Below are positions 38,023-45,524 of a stretch of DNA of 64,000 nucleotides, piece after piece. The first letter of the stretch is position 1. Every line of letters starts with the position of its first letter. Position numbers and translations under genes: made by a program. Below the pieces are notes generated by a model that saw only the letters and a list, made by a program, of their open reading frames with translations, was not told the DNA's origin and made no database searches. Origin of the DNA: a virus; IMG/VR virus record IMGVR_UViG_3300036761_001135, positions 1 to 64,000 of that record; one strand, given 5' to 3'.

Positions 38023-38342
38023 GCGCCGTTTCATGTTGTGGATGGCTGGTCTTGATATGTGTTTTTTGCGCTGGGTGCGGGAGGACGGTGCGGCGTTTGG
38101 AGGCGGAGAACGCGATACTTCGCATCCAACTTTTAGAGGACAACAATATCCGGGATTCACTTCTGGACTATTGCGAGAACGAGCGCTTGTCGCTGTTGGT
38201 CGCGTGCAGCACGGACGACGAGGCGTTGGATTTCGAGGGCGATGAATTTTGCTTGGAGTGCGAGGCGTGCGTGCAGGACTGCCTCACGGCGGGGAGCGAT
38301 ACGGATGAGAGAAAGATCGATGAAAATCCATATCGTGAGTAG
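38019..38342 (+). CDS. Putative lipoprotein
   Basis: A 107-residue protein. The short N-terminal hydrophobic segment ends VFCAGCGRT, a lipobox-like site (Cys20), followed by a coiled helix and an acidic Cys-rich part (CLECEACVQDC). With the membrane protein just before, it recalls two-component spanins in layout, but the sequence does not prove this. Confidence 0.58.
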   Translation: MSAVSCCGWLVLICVFCAGCGRTVRRLEAENAILRIQLLEDNNIRDSLLDYCENERLSLLVACSTDDEALDFEGDEFCLECEACVQDCLTAGSDTDERKIDENPYRE

Positions 38343-38373
38343 TGGTCAGGTAGCCAAGGAAAGTAGGTAGAGG

Positions 38374-38706
38374 ATGCGAGAATCCTATCAGGGTAAGCCG
38401 CCGTTTGTTGCTGGTAGTGAGACCTCGGAGCAGGCAGCGGAGTCGATGACGGCCTGTTCGGCGACGATTCGAGAGCGTGTCTTCCGATATATTTACGAAT
38501 CTGGAACCAATGGATCGACTTGTGACGAGGCAGAGGCTGCTTTGATGTGTACGCACCAGACGGTGAGCGCCCAGATTTGGGAGATGTCGAATCGTCATTG
38601 GATTTTGGATAGCGGACGCAGGCGGAAGACGCGGAACAAACGAGATGCGGTGGTGTGGGTGGCGGCAGAACGTCCGAAATCTGCGCAGTTGTCGTTGTTG
38701 CAATGA
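38374..38706 (+). CDS. Winged-helix DNA-binding protein
   Basis: A 110-residue protein. SATIRERVFRYIYESGTNGSTCDEAEAAL, then HQTVSAQIWEMSNRHWI, is a winged helix-turn-helix as found in many small phage proteins. ATGA coupled to a PD-(D/E)XK nuclease, which it may help target. Confidence 0.65.
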   Translation: MRESYQGKPPFVAGSETSEQAAESMTACSATIRERVFRYIYESGTNGSTCDEAEAALMCTHQTVSAQIWEMSNRHWILDSGRRRKTRNKRDAVVWVAAERPKSAQLSLLQ

Positions 38707-39467
38707 CGAAGTGGCCTGCCAGCGAGACGGATGTTGCTCAGCCGGTTGTGGCGTGGTTGAGGGCGGGTGGCTGGGACGTGTACCAGGAGGTGCGGCAGGG
38801 GCGTGGAGAGCGCTCGTGTGACATCGTGGCGACGCGTGGTCCGTTAGTTTGGGCGGTTGAGGTCAAGGTGCAGTTTGGGATCGAGGTGTTGGAGCAGGCG
38901 ATCTACTGGTCGCAGTACGCGAATTATGCGTCTGTCGCGGTTCCTCAAAAAAGCTCCAAAAGAGGAAACGGTGTGGTGTACCGATTGGCGTTGAGTCATT
39001 GGGGCATCGGGGTATTCGAGGTTGGGGATCCGTCTAAAATGCTATGGCGCGAGGCTGGGATTGAGAACCCAGCCTTGATGGTGAAGCATGAGAGATGTCC
39101 CGTGTTGCATCGCCGTGTACGCGCGGCGGAGATGCGGACGTGGTTGTACGAGGAGCAGAAGACGTATCTCGCGGCCGGGACGGCTTGCGGTGGCGGATGG
39201 AGCCCGTACAAGCAGACGTGTCAGGCTTTACGCGATCAGGTGCGCCAGCATCCTGGGTGTACTTTGCGGGAGGCCATTGTCGGGCGCGAGGTGAGGACTG
39301 GCGAGGATGGAACCGTGGACTATGGGTGGCCTGGAATCAAGCACCATTACCGCGTGGATAGCACGGCGATTAGTTCCCTGAAGGTATGGTTGGAGAAGGG
39401 CAAGGTGCCCGGTGTGCGGTTGGAGTACGAGGGAAGACATGTGCGATTGTACCCACAGAAGGAGTAG
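38703..39467 (+). CDS. PD-(D/E)XK nuclease-like protein
   Basis: A 254-residue protein. The N-terminal domain has GWDVYQEVRQG, then CDIVATRG with D40, and WAVEVKV with E53-x-K55, then a helix LEQAIYWSQYANYASVAVP: the VRR/Mrr-like restriction fold. The C-terminal 100 residues look like a helical specificity domain. It may degrade host DNA or act in recombination. Confidence 0.7.
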   Translation: MTKWPASETDVAQPVVAWLRAGGWDVYQEVRQGRGERSCDIVATRGPLVWAVEVKVQFGIEVLEQAIYWSQYANYASVAVPQKSSKRGNGVVYRLALSHWGIGVFEVGDPSKMLWREAGIENPALMVKHERCPVLHRRVRAAEMRTWLYEEQKTYLAAGTACGGGWSPYKQTCQALRDQVRQHPGCTLREAIVGREVRTGEDGTVDYGWPGIKHHYRVDSTAISSLKVWLEKGKVPGVRLEYEGRHVRLYPQKE

Positions 39468-39470
39468 GAA

Positions 39471-39851
39471 ATGGACCTAAGACATTGGGGAATTTTCTCA
39501 GACGAGCCAAAATCACTATTCCAAAAGGTATTATTCTGCCTGGTCTTCATGCTTCTAGCCGGTCTTTTGACGCTGGGGATCTTGAACATTGTGAGTTTTG
39601 TAAGGGGGGAGAGGTTTGGTTGGCCATTTGTTGGTAATGGCGAGATTGGTACGGACACTGACACGGATACAGAGGTCAATCTGATTGATTTCACTCGGTA
39701 TTACACGGATAAAAACGAAAGAGCGCGGATTCGTCTGAGGTGTGTGTCTGGGTATGAATTTGTGACCTATGACAGCAATGTCGGGGCGAACATGGTCCAG
39801 GTGATCGGCATCAATGGGAACGGGGTGCGTTGCAAGGAAGATCCGTACTGA
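39471..39851 (+). CDS. Single-TM protein
   Basis: A 126-residue protein; AGGAA lies close to ATG 39471. Membrane helix VLFCLVFMLLAGLLTLGIL near residues 20-38, and a beta-rich outer part with TDTDTDTEV. Function unknown. More A/T-rich than neighbours. Confidence 0.6.
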   Translation: MDLRHWGIFSDEPKSLFQKVLFCLVFMLLAGLLTLGILNIVSFVRGERFGWPFVGNGEIGTDTDTDTEVNLIDFTRYYTDKNERARIRLRCVSGYEFVTYDSNVGANMVQVIGINGNGVRCKEDPY

Positions 39852-39870
39852 CGGGGCAAGGAGGCGCGGA

Positions 39871-40059
39871 ATGCGGGCGAAGGATCTAGTAGAAATGCTG
39901 ATGGAGCATCCCGAGTGGAACGTATCCGTGTCCGTGGACATCTCGCGTGGGGAGCACGACTGGCAGTTGCGGGCCTTTGGCGAGATCCTGGAGTTGATGA
40001 ACGATAACGGGGCCTTCGTGATTCTCTGCGAGGGTGCCACGAACAAGGAGATTCTGTGA
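39871..40059 (+). CDS. Hypothetical phage protein
   Basis: A 62-residue protein, RAKDLVEMLMEHPEWNVSVSVD, the same helix-strand type as 28127. Unknown. TGATG overlap with the next gene. Confidence 0.6.
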   Translation: MRAKDLVEMLMEHPEWNVSVSVDISRGEHDWQLRAFGEILELMNDNGAFVILCEGATNKEIL

Positions 40060-40274
40060 TGGGACGAAGGAAGACCGGAATGGAGCGGGAAGAGAAGCGG
40101 ATCAAGAGGTCGGCGGAGTCGAAGGTGGCGAGGAAGCAGCGGGTTGTGGCGAGCCGTCGCCGGATGACTCCCATGAAGGCGTTGACTCCGACGCGTGGGA
40201 TCGATCCGCCGGAGCCTGGGACACAGGGGGTCGAAGTTGTTGCGGGCAATCCGGCAGTGGAGAGTGACAGATGA
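40059..40274 (+). CDS. Small very basic protein
   Basis: A 71-residue protein with a Lys/Arg-rich first half (EREEKRIKRSAESKVARKQR), probably disordered and nucleic-acid binding. GTG 40056 is an alternative start. Confidence 0.55.
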   Translation: MGRRKTGMEREEKRIKRSAESKVARKQRVVASRRRMTPMKALTPTRGIDPPEPGTQGVEVVAGNPAVESDR

Positions 40275-40603
40275 GCGGCGGTCATTTTCAATACAAGCAA
40301 CATTATTTCGACGACGTGGCTGAGGAGATCGAGCGCCTAGTGCGGGACAACGACAAGGTTCCCTCGGATGAGGACTGTTACCGTTATGATCCTGACGAGT
40401 CGCGTGGGTACGGGTTTGGGCCGGAGGTGATCGCGCGATTTCGGGAGGCGGCGGCCACCTGTCGGCGGGCGGCGATCATGGCCCAGCGGGTGGACTGGCT
40501 GGTGTCGTCGGATGACGGGCCGGATAGTTTTTTGGAGCGTTGGGACATAGAGTTGGCCAAGTTGGCTGAAAAAGAGAAACCCAAGGATGGCGAGGTGATG
40601 TGA
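40271..40603 (+). CDS. Conserved phage hypothetical protein
   Basis: A 110-residue protein of a recognisable phage family opening MSGGHFQYKQHYFDDVAEEIE, and with RVDWLVSSDDGPDSFLERWD. Widely distributed, function unknown. Confidence 0.72.
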   Translation: MSGGHFQYKQHYFDDVAEEIERLVRDNDKVPSDEDCYRYDPDESRGYGFGPEVIARFREAAATCRRAAIMAQRVDWLVSSDDGPDSFLERWDIELAKLAEKEKPKDGEVM

Positions 40604-40992
40604 TGTCAGATGAGAAGAAGATTTTCGCGGAGTGGTATTCGTTGGGCGCGCAGGAGTTATCGCAGGGCACGGTCGAGACGCGGGCGATGCTGGTGCCTGG
40701 GGCGGGCGTGTTGGTGCAGATCGAAGCGCGGACAGCGGGGGGGCGCAACTCGCTCGCGGCCCAGTGGTTGCCGGGCGTGGTGATCTACGAGGGGCGGCTG
40801 GTCGGGGACAAGTGGGCGGAGCGGTTGATGCAGGTGCTGACGGGGGCGCGTCCTAACATGGTTCCTCCACTTCCACCACCGCCACCGTTGAATCTCATAC
40901 CGGAGGGGAGTACGAAGCCGATAGAGGCTCCCCCAGAGCCGAAGAAGAAGCTGCGTGCGGCTCTGAAACGGATTAAGTCGGCGGACGCATGA
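40600..40992 (+). CDS. Hypothetical protein with Pro-rich linker
   Basis: A 130-residue protein (ATG 40600 or 40603). A folded N-terminus of about 80 residues, then a proline run (PPLPPPPPLN) and a basic tail. Unknown. Confidence 0.6.
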   Translation: MMSDEKKIFAEWYSLGAQELSQGTVETRAMLVPGAGVLVQIEARTAGGRNSLAAQWLPGVVIYEGRLVGDKWAERLMQVLTGARPNMVPPLPPPPPLNLIPEGSTKPIEAPPEPKKKLRAALKRIKSADA

Positions 40993-41405
40993 CGTTCACG
41001 ATCCCTCCAAAGGCGAACCCAGGTTCGCGTGTGATCTACGTCTGCCATCCCTACAGCGACGATCCGGTGGGCAATGTTGAGAGCATCAAGCGGTGGTGCC
41101 AGTGGATTACGATGCAAGGGGCAGTGCCGTTGGCGCCGCAGTTGTTCATTCCGCAGTACGTCAGCGAGCAGCATCAGCGGGACGTGGCCATGGCGCATTG
41201 TCTGGCTCTCATTGGGCATTGCGACGAGATGTATGTTTTCTATCCGAAGAACGACTGGTACGACTTCCGGTGCTCGCCGGGACAACAGGCGGAGATCGAA
41301 CGGGCGCGAGCCCTGTGGGGCGATCAGCCGCGCATCTTCCACATCTGGGGGACGCCACAGGGCGAGAAGGAGATCGGCGGGGATGACCGAGCAGAACAAA
41401 AGTAG
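40989..41405 (+). CDS. DUF4406-type protein (deoxyribosyltransferase-like)
   Basis: A 138-residue protein. VIYVCHPYSDDPVGNVESIKRW, then VPLAPQLFIPQ and AMAHCLALIGHCDEMYVF, match DUF4406, a family related to nucleoside 2-deoxyribosyltransferases. It may act in phage nucleotide metabolism or base modification, alongside the methyltransferase and thymidylate kinase downstream. The palindromic repeat lies in codons 9-13. Confidence 0.78.
   Translation: MTFTIPPKANPGSRVIYVCHPYSDDPVGNVESIKRWCQWITMQGAVPLAPQLFIPQYVSEQHQRDVAMAHCLALIGHCDEMYVFYPKNDWYDFRCSPGQQAEIERARALWGDQPRIFHIWGTPQGEKEIGGDDRAEQK
41014..41027 (+). repeat. 14-bp palindromic repeat, copy 7
   Basis: CGAACCCAGGTTCG near the 5-prime end of the DUF4406 gene. 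Confidence 0.85.
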
Positions 41406-41850
41406 CGAGGCCGGGCTGACGTCGGTGCTGGCGTGGGGGTTTGCCCCGCCGGGTACGACGGCGTGGCGGGGCTGGGAAGCGTGGCGATGGGTGCCCATTC
41501 GTAACGCCAGTTGGCGCCAGGCCACGAACGGATCGTTCTTGGTAGAGATACAGGGCGTGATCGACGGGGACCACCGCGATTGGGTGTCGGAGACATTGGA
41601 AAAGTTCATGTCCGGCGTCGAGTTCGATGCGATCTGGGGCGGGCGCCTCATGGCCATTTGCGCACAGGTGGGGCGGCATCGGGACATCCTGGGACAGTGC
41701 ATCGATCATGATCCGCCGCAGTTGACGCACTACCTGTTGACCGAACCGCTCGTCGTGCGTCGCAAATTGCCGCCGTCCGATGTCCCGTTCATGTTCAGCG
41801 AAGTGGACATCGTGGTGAGCAATGTGATCCCGTCGCCGGGCGAGGGGTAG
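41383..41850 (+). CDS. Hypothetical protein
   Basis: A 155-residue protein starting inside the previous gene. Trp-rich start (GWEAWRWVPIRNASWRQ), then strands and helices. Not recognised. Confidence 0.6.
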   Translation: MTEQNKSSEAGLTSVLAWGFAPPGTTAWRGWEAWRWVPIRNASWRQATNGSFLVEIQGVIDGDHRDWVSETLEKFMSGVEFDAIWGGRLMAICAQVGRHRDILGQCIDHDPPQLTHYLLTEPLVVRRKLPPSDVPFMFSEVDIVVSNVIPSPGEG

Positions 41851-41857
41851 GTTCGAG

Positions 41858-42250
41858 ATGGAAGACGAGCAGGCGTGGGCGCGGCATTGGGAGATCTATC
41901 CGGTGGCGGACAGTGTCGCCATTTGTCGCCAGTGTGAGGCGTCGGCGGCGAAGCGTCGGGTAGGGCGCATACAGATTCGGGCGAGGATGCGCGACGTGGC
42001 GGTGCGGGATACGGACGAGGGGGTGTACTGCGAGGACTGTTATTCCGCGTTGCCGCCGTGTCCGGTGTGCGGGGTGGCCCCCACGTCGCATGCGGAGTAT
42101 CCGTGCGCGGCGTGTGCGGTCGCGCTGGACGTATCCTGCCTGGTCGCCAGCGGGTGCCGGGTGGCGTCCTCGGTGTATCGGGGGTGGTCCCAGCGGCGCA
42201 AGCATGACGCGCCGTCCAGCCGTCACCATCGGCGGCAGGGCGGCTACTGA
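41858..42250 (+). CDS. Multi-zinc-knuckle protein, paralogue family C member 2
   Basis: A 130-residue protein with ICRQCE, YCEDCYSALPPCPVCG, TSHAEYPCAAC and a VYRGWSQRRKH end, the same order as the protein at 24962. It is upstream of the DNA methyltransferase. Confidence 0.68.
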   Translation: MEDEQAWARHWEIYPVADSVAICRQCEASAAKRRVGRIQIRARMRDVAVRDTDEGVYCEDCYSALPPCPVCGVAPTSHAEYPCAACAVALDVSCLVASGCRVASSVYRGWSQRRKHDAPSSRHHRRQGGY

Positions 42251-42265
42251 AAAAGAGGGTGGCGG

Positions 42266-43630
42266 ATGGCCAAGAAGAACAGCGGACAGCAACCCTTGTT
42301 GGGGTTGAGTGCGACAGGGACGCGGCTGATCTGGGGGGACTGCGTGCAGGTCATGCGGGGCCTGGAGGAGGCCAGCGTGGACGCGGTGGTCTGCGACCCG
42401 CCCTACGGACTAAAATTTATGGGGAAGGATTTCGATAAGTTAGGGGACGGGCCGGGGCAGCAGGCGTGGCACCAGGCGTGGGCGGTCGAGGCGCTGCGGG
42501 TGCTGAAGCCGGGCGGGCACCTGATCGCATTTGGTGGGACGCGGACCTATCATCGGATGGCGTGTGCGGTGGAGGACGCTGGGTTCGAGATGAGGGACAG
42601 CTTGATGTATGTGTACGGAGCTGGATTTCCTAAGAGCCTTGACGTGAGTAAGGCGTTGGACAAGATGGCCGGAGCGGAGCGCGAGGTGGTTGGACGGTCA
42701 GATCATCATGTGTCTGGCAAGGAGAACCAGCGTACCGAAGGGCTGTGCGGATCGAGCACTTTTCAGGAGACAGTGGGAATGGGGGCGTTCGTGACTGCCC
42801 CCGCCACGCCCGAGGCGCAGGCATGGGAGGGATATGGCACGGCGCTGAAACCCTCATACGAGCCCGCTATCCACGCGGTGAAGCCTGGGGCGGCGGAGGA
42901 TCGCGGGGTGGCCTACGACGCGGCGGTGCTAGCGAGGAAGCCGCTCCAGGGGACGGTGGCGCGGAACGTCCTTGCGCATGGGGTTGGGGCCTTGAACATC
43001 GACGGGTGCCGCGTGGGGACAGAGGGGGGCGGGACGCACTGTACGAATCGCGGGCCTAACGGGCAGTGTTTGGGGCACAAGAACGCGGGGCAGTCGACGA
43101 GCGGGGAGACGTTCCATGGGCCTGACACCGAGGGGGGCCGCTGGCCGCCCAATGTGCTGACGGACGGCAGTGACGCCGTGGTGGCGGGGTTCCCGGATTG
43201 TGATGGCGCATCTAGCAACGGAAGAAAAGGGAATCCGCACGTTAATTGTTACGGGGATTATGGGGCTCAAGCGCAGGTTCCAGGACGAAACGACAGCGGC
43301 AGTGCGGCCCGGTTCTTCCCGGCGTTCCCGATCACCCCAGCGGACGCCTGCTTCTACTACACGTCCAAGGCGGGCGGCGCGGATCGGGCCTACGGCAACA
43401 CGCATCCGACGGTGAAGCCGGTGGACTTGATGAGATGGCTTGTCAGACTTGTGACTCGCAAGGGCGGCCTGGTCCTGGACCCGTTCTGCGGCAGCGGGAG
43501 TACGGGGTTGGCGTGTGGGGCGGAGGGCCTGCGGTTCATCGGGATCGAGCGGGAGCGGGCGTATGCGGAGATCGCGCAGCGGCGGTTGATGCTGACTGAG
43601 ATTGAAGTGGGACCGGGAGGGTCTGAATGA
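42266..43630 (+). CDS. DNA (adenine-N6 or cytosine-N4) methyltransferase, beta class
   Basis: A 454-residue protein. DPPYGLKF (motif IV, about residue 44) comes first; a long target-recognition region follows; and LDPFCGSGSTG (motif I) is near residue 406. That order defines the beta class. FGGTRTYHR and KPGGHLIAF are typical of phage members. It probably protects phage DNA from host restriction or marks it; no restriction partner is present. The target is unknown. Confidence 0.87.
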   Translation: MAKKNSGQQPLLGLSATGTRLIWGDCVQVMRGLEEASVDAVVCDPPYGLKFMGKDFDKLGDGPGQQAWHQAWAVEALRVLKPGGHLIAFGGTRTYHRMACAVEDAGFEMRDSLMYVYGAGFPKSLDVSKALDKMAGAEREVVGRSDHHVSGKENQRTEGLCGSSTFQETVGMGAFVTAPATPEAQAWEGYGTALKPSYEPAIHAVKPGAAEDRGVAYDAAVLARKPLQGTVARNVLAHGVGALNIDGCRVGTEGGGTHCTNRGPNGQCLGHKNAGQSTSGETFHGPDTEGGRWPPNVLTDGSDAVVAGFPDCDGASSNGRKGNPHVNCYGDYGAQAQVPGRNDSGSAARFFPAFPITPADACFYYTSKAGGADRAYGNTHPTVKPVDLMRWLVRLVTRKGGLVLDPFCGSGSTGLACGAEGLRFIGIERERAYAEIAQRRLMLTEIEVGPGGSE

Positions 43631-44406
43631 CAGGAGGGCGGAGGATGGATAGGCAGACAACGGGGTTGATTGCGGATGGGCGGCAGCGCCCGTTCGTAGT
43701 GATTGAGGGTGCGGATGGCGCGGGGACCACGACACAGGTTAAATCCCTTGGGTGCCAGATCGCCGTGATGCGGGATTCGGATGTTCGTGCGGTGTCCACG
43801 CGGTTGCCGACCGATGGCGAGATCGGGCGGTTGCTGCGGGCGATGTTGCGGGGCGAGCGCCCGACATGGGGGTGGCAGGTGCAGACGCACCTCTTCTGCG
43901 CGGATCGCTGCCTGCATGTGGCCGATGTGGTGGACCCCGCGCTGGGGATCGGCCCCAAGGCGTGGGCGCAACCAGCGGGCGTGCTCCTGGACCGCTATGG
44001 GTACTCGACGGCGGTGTACCAGGGCCTCCAGGCGATGGCGATGGGGGGCGGTTCGTATCACGGGTGGCGCGTTGTGGATTGGGCATTGTTCCTGATGCGG
44101 CAGATGCAAATCGAGCCGGGCTGGCGGGCACCAGATCTTGCGGTGCTTCTCGATGTCGATCTGTCGGAAGCGGAACGGCGGCGAGAGGCTAGGGCGGGGA
44201 CCGTGGAGATGTTTGATGGGGAGACATTCCAAGGCGCTGTCGTCCAGGCGTACCGGGATCTGTGGGCGGAATTGCAGGAGCGGCCGGGGAGCACGCGCTA
44301 CGTAGTCGTGGACGGGAACCAGCCGGTCGAAGCTGTCACAGAGCAGATCATGCAGGCGGCGTGGCCGCTGTTCAAGGGGTGCGAGCCGTGTGCGGTGACG
44401 TTCTAA
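43627..44406 (+). CDS. tmk: Thymidylate kinase
   Basis: A 259-residue protein; ATGA coupled to the methyltransferase. FVVIEGADGAGTTTQ is the Tmk P-loop (about residues 24-37), LLDRYGYSTAVYQG is the DR[YH] motif, and LDVDLSEAERRREAR matches the LID region. Phosphorylates dTMP to dTDP. It is slightly longer than the usual 205-215 residues through N- and C-terminal extensions. Confidence 0.85.
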   Translation: MTGGRRMDRQTTGLIADGRQRPFVVIEGADGAGTTTQVKSLGCQIAVMRDSDVRAVSTRLPTDGEIGRLLRAMLRGERPTWGWQVQTHLFCADRCLHVADVVDPALGIGPKAWAQPAGVLLDRYGYSTAVYQGLQAMAMGGGSYHGWRVVDWALFLMRQMQIEPGWRAPDLAVLLDVDLSEAERRREARAGTVEMFDGETFQGAVVQAYRDLWAELQERPGSTRYVVVDGNQPVEAVTEQIMQAAWPLFKGCEPCAVTF

Positions 44407-44419
44407 CAGGAGGTTGCAA

Positions 44420-45436
44420 ATGTTGAATCGAGAGTTGATCTTGCACCATGACGATCTGGACGGGGCGGCGAGCGCGGCTATCGTGATGCACCATGCCCAC
44501 TGGCGCAGGGGCGGGGACGTGGTGGCGCGTCCGATCCGGTACGGGGAGAACGTGCAGGCGGTGTTGGATGCCATGGGGGACGAGTTTGACCGGGTGTTCC
44601 TGGTGGACTGGTCCCCACAGGGGGCGGGGGCCATCGAGGCATTGTATGAGCGACTGGGATCGCGGCTTGTGTGGATCGATCACCATGCGGCGGCGATCCA
44701 GGGCTATCGCGCCAGTGACGGGGGATTGGGCGGCCTGATCAACGGCGTGAGGATGTCCGAGGCCGACGGCCGTCCGTTGGCCGCGTGCGAGCTGGCGTGG
44801 ATCTATTGCTGGACTCCGCAGATACGTGAGACGTTGGCGTGGCCTCGGTGGCTGACCCTGATTGGCGACTGGGACACCTGGCGGCATGCCAAGATCCCGG
44901 ACAGTCCTGCGCCGGACATCAAGCGGTACTTCGACCAGTTCGGCATCGACGAGATGCGCGAGCAACTGGAGGCGCTGGTGAACAAGACGGTGCTCGTGGA
45001 CAGTCAAGTCCTCGTCTTCCAAGCAGCGGACGAGCGGGCGGTCACGCAGATGGTCGACGTGGGGCGGCTCTTCGGGCGTTACGAGCGGGCGCAGGACGCG
45101 GAGTTGATGCGGGCGCGGGCATTCGAGGCGACGTTCGACGGCATCCCGGCGATTATTGCCAATCAGGAGTTCCGGGGCAGCATGCGTTTCCAGTCGGTCT
45201 ATGACCAGAATCGGCACCGACTCATGGTCGGGTTCGCATACGACAATACGAACGTCTGGGCGGTGAGCCTGTACTCGGAGGATCCGAATATCGACTGCGG
45301 CGTGCTCTGCCATCGGCTGGGCCAGGCAGGCCCCGTGGGGAGCGGGGGCGGGCACCGGGTCACGGGTGGGTTCCAGACATCGTGGGATCATCTGCGTTCG
45401 CTGATCGTCCGGGCGGATGGCAAGCTCGTATTCTGA
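44420..45436 (+). CDS. DHH-family phosphoesterase (DHH plus DHHA1)
   Basis: A 338-residue protein; ATG 44420 after AGGAGG. LHHDDLDGAAS (residues 8-18), VDWSPQG and VWIDHHAA are the metal-binding motifs; GSGGGHRVTGGF near the end is the DHHA1 GGGH site. It resembles nanoRNase/pAp-phosphatase-type enzymes. It could remove short oligonucleotides or process signalling nucleotides. Function in the phage is not known. Confidence 0.82.
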   Translation: MLNRELILHHDDLDGAASAAIVMHHAHWRRGGDVVARPIRYGENVQAVLDAMGDEFDRVFLVDWSPQGAGAIEALYERLGSRLVWIDHHAAAIQGYRASDGGLGGLINGVRMSEADGRPLAACELAWIYCWTPQIRETLAWPRWLTLIGDWDTWRHAKIPDSPAPDIKRYFDQFGIDEMREQLEALVNKTVLVDSQVLVFQAADERAVTQMVDVGRLFGRYERAQDAELMRARAFEATFDGIPAIIANQEFRGSMRFQSVYDQNRHRLMVGFAYDNTNVWAVSLYSEDPNIDCGVLCHRLGQAGPVGSGGGHRVTGGFQTSWDHLRSLIVRADGKLVF

Positions 45437-45451
45437 CCCGCACCTCTCCGG

Positions 45452-45480
45452 TTGACAAACCCAAGGCGACGCGGTAAATT
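45452..45480 (+). promoter_or_regulatory. Sigma70-type promoter P11
   Basis: TTGACA, 17-bp spacer, TAAATT. It heads the SNF2 helicase gene. Confidence 0.75.
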
Positions 45481-45490
45481 AATAGGGATC

Positions 45491-45508
45491 GCGGCGGCTG
45501 ATCGTCGC
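45491..45508 (+). promoter_or_regulatory. Leader hairpin (GAT-loop family), copy 6
   Basis: Stem GCGGCG/CGTCGC (one G-U pair in RNA) with loop GCTGAT, 7 nt before the CCGGAGG Shine-Dalgarno. Confidence 0.7.
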
Positions 45509-45524
45509 GCGGACCGGAGGGCTC

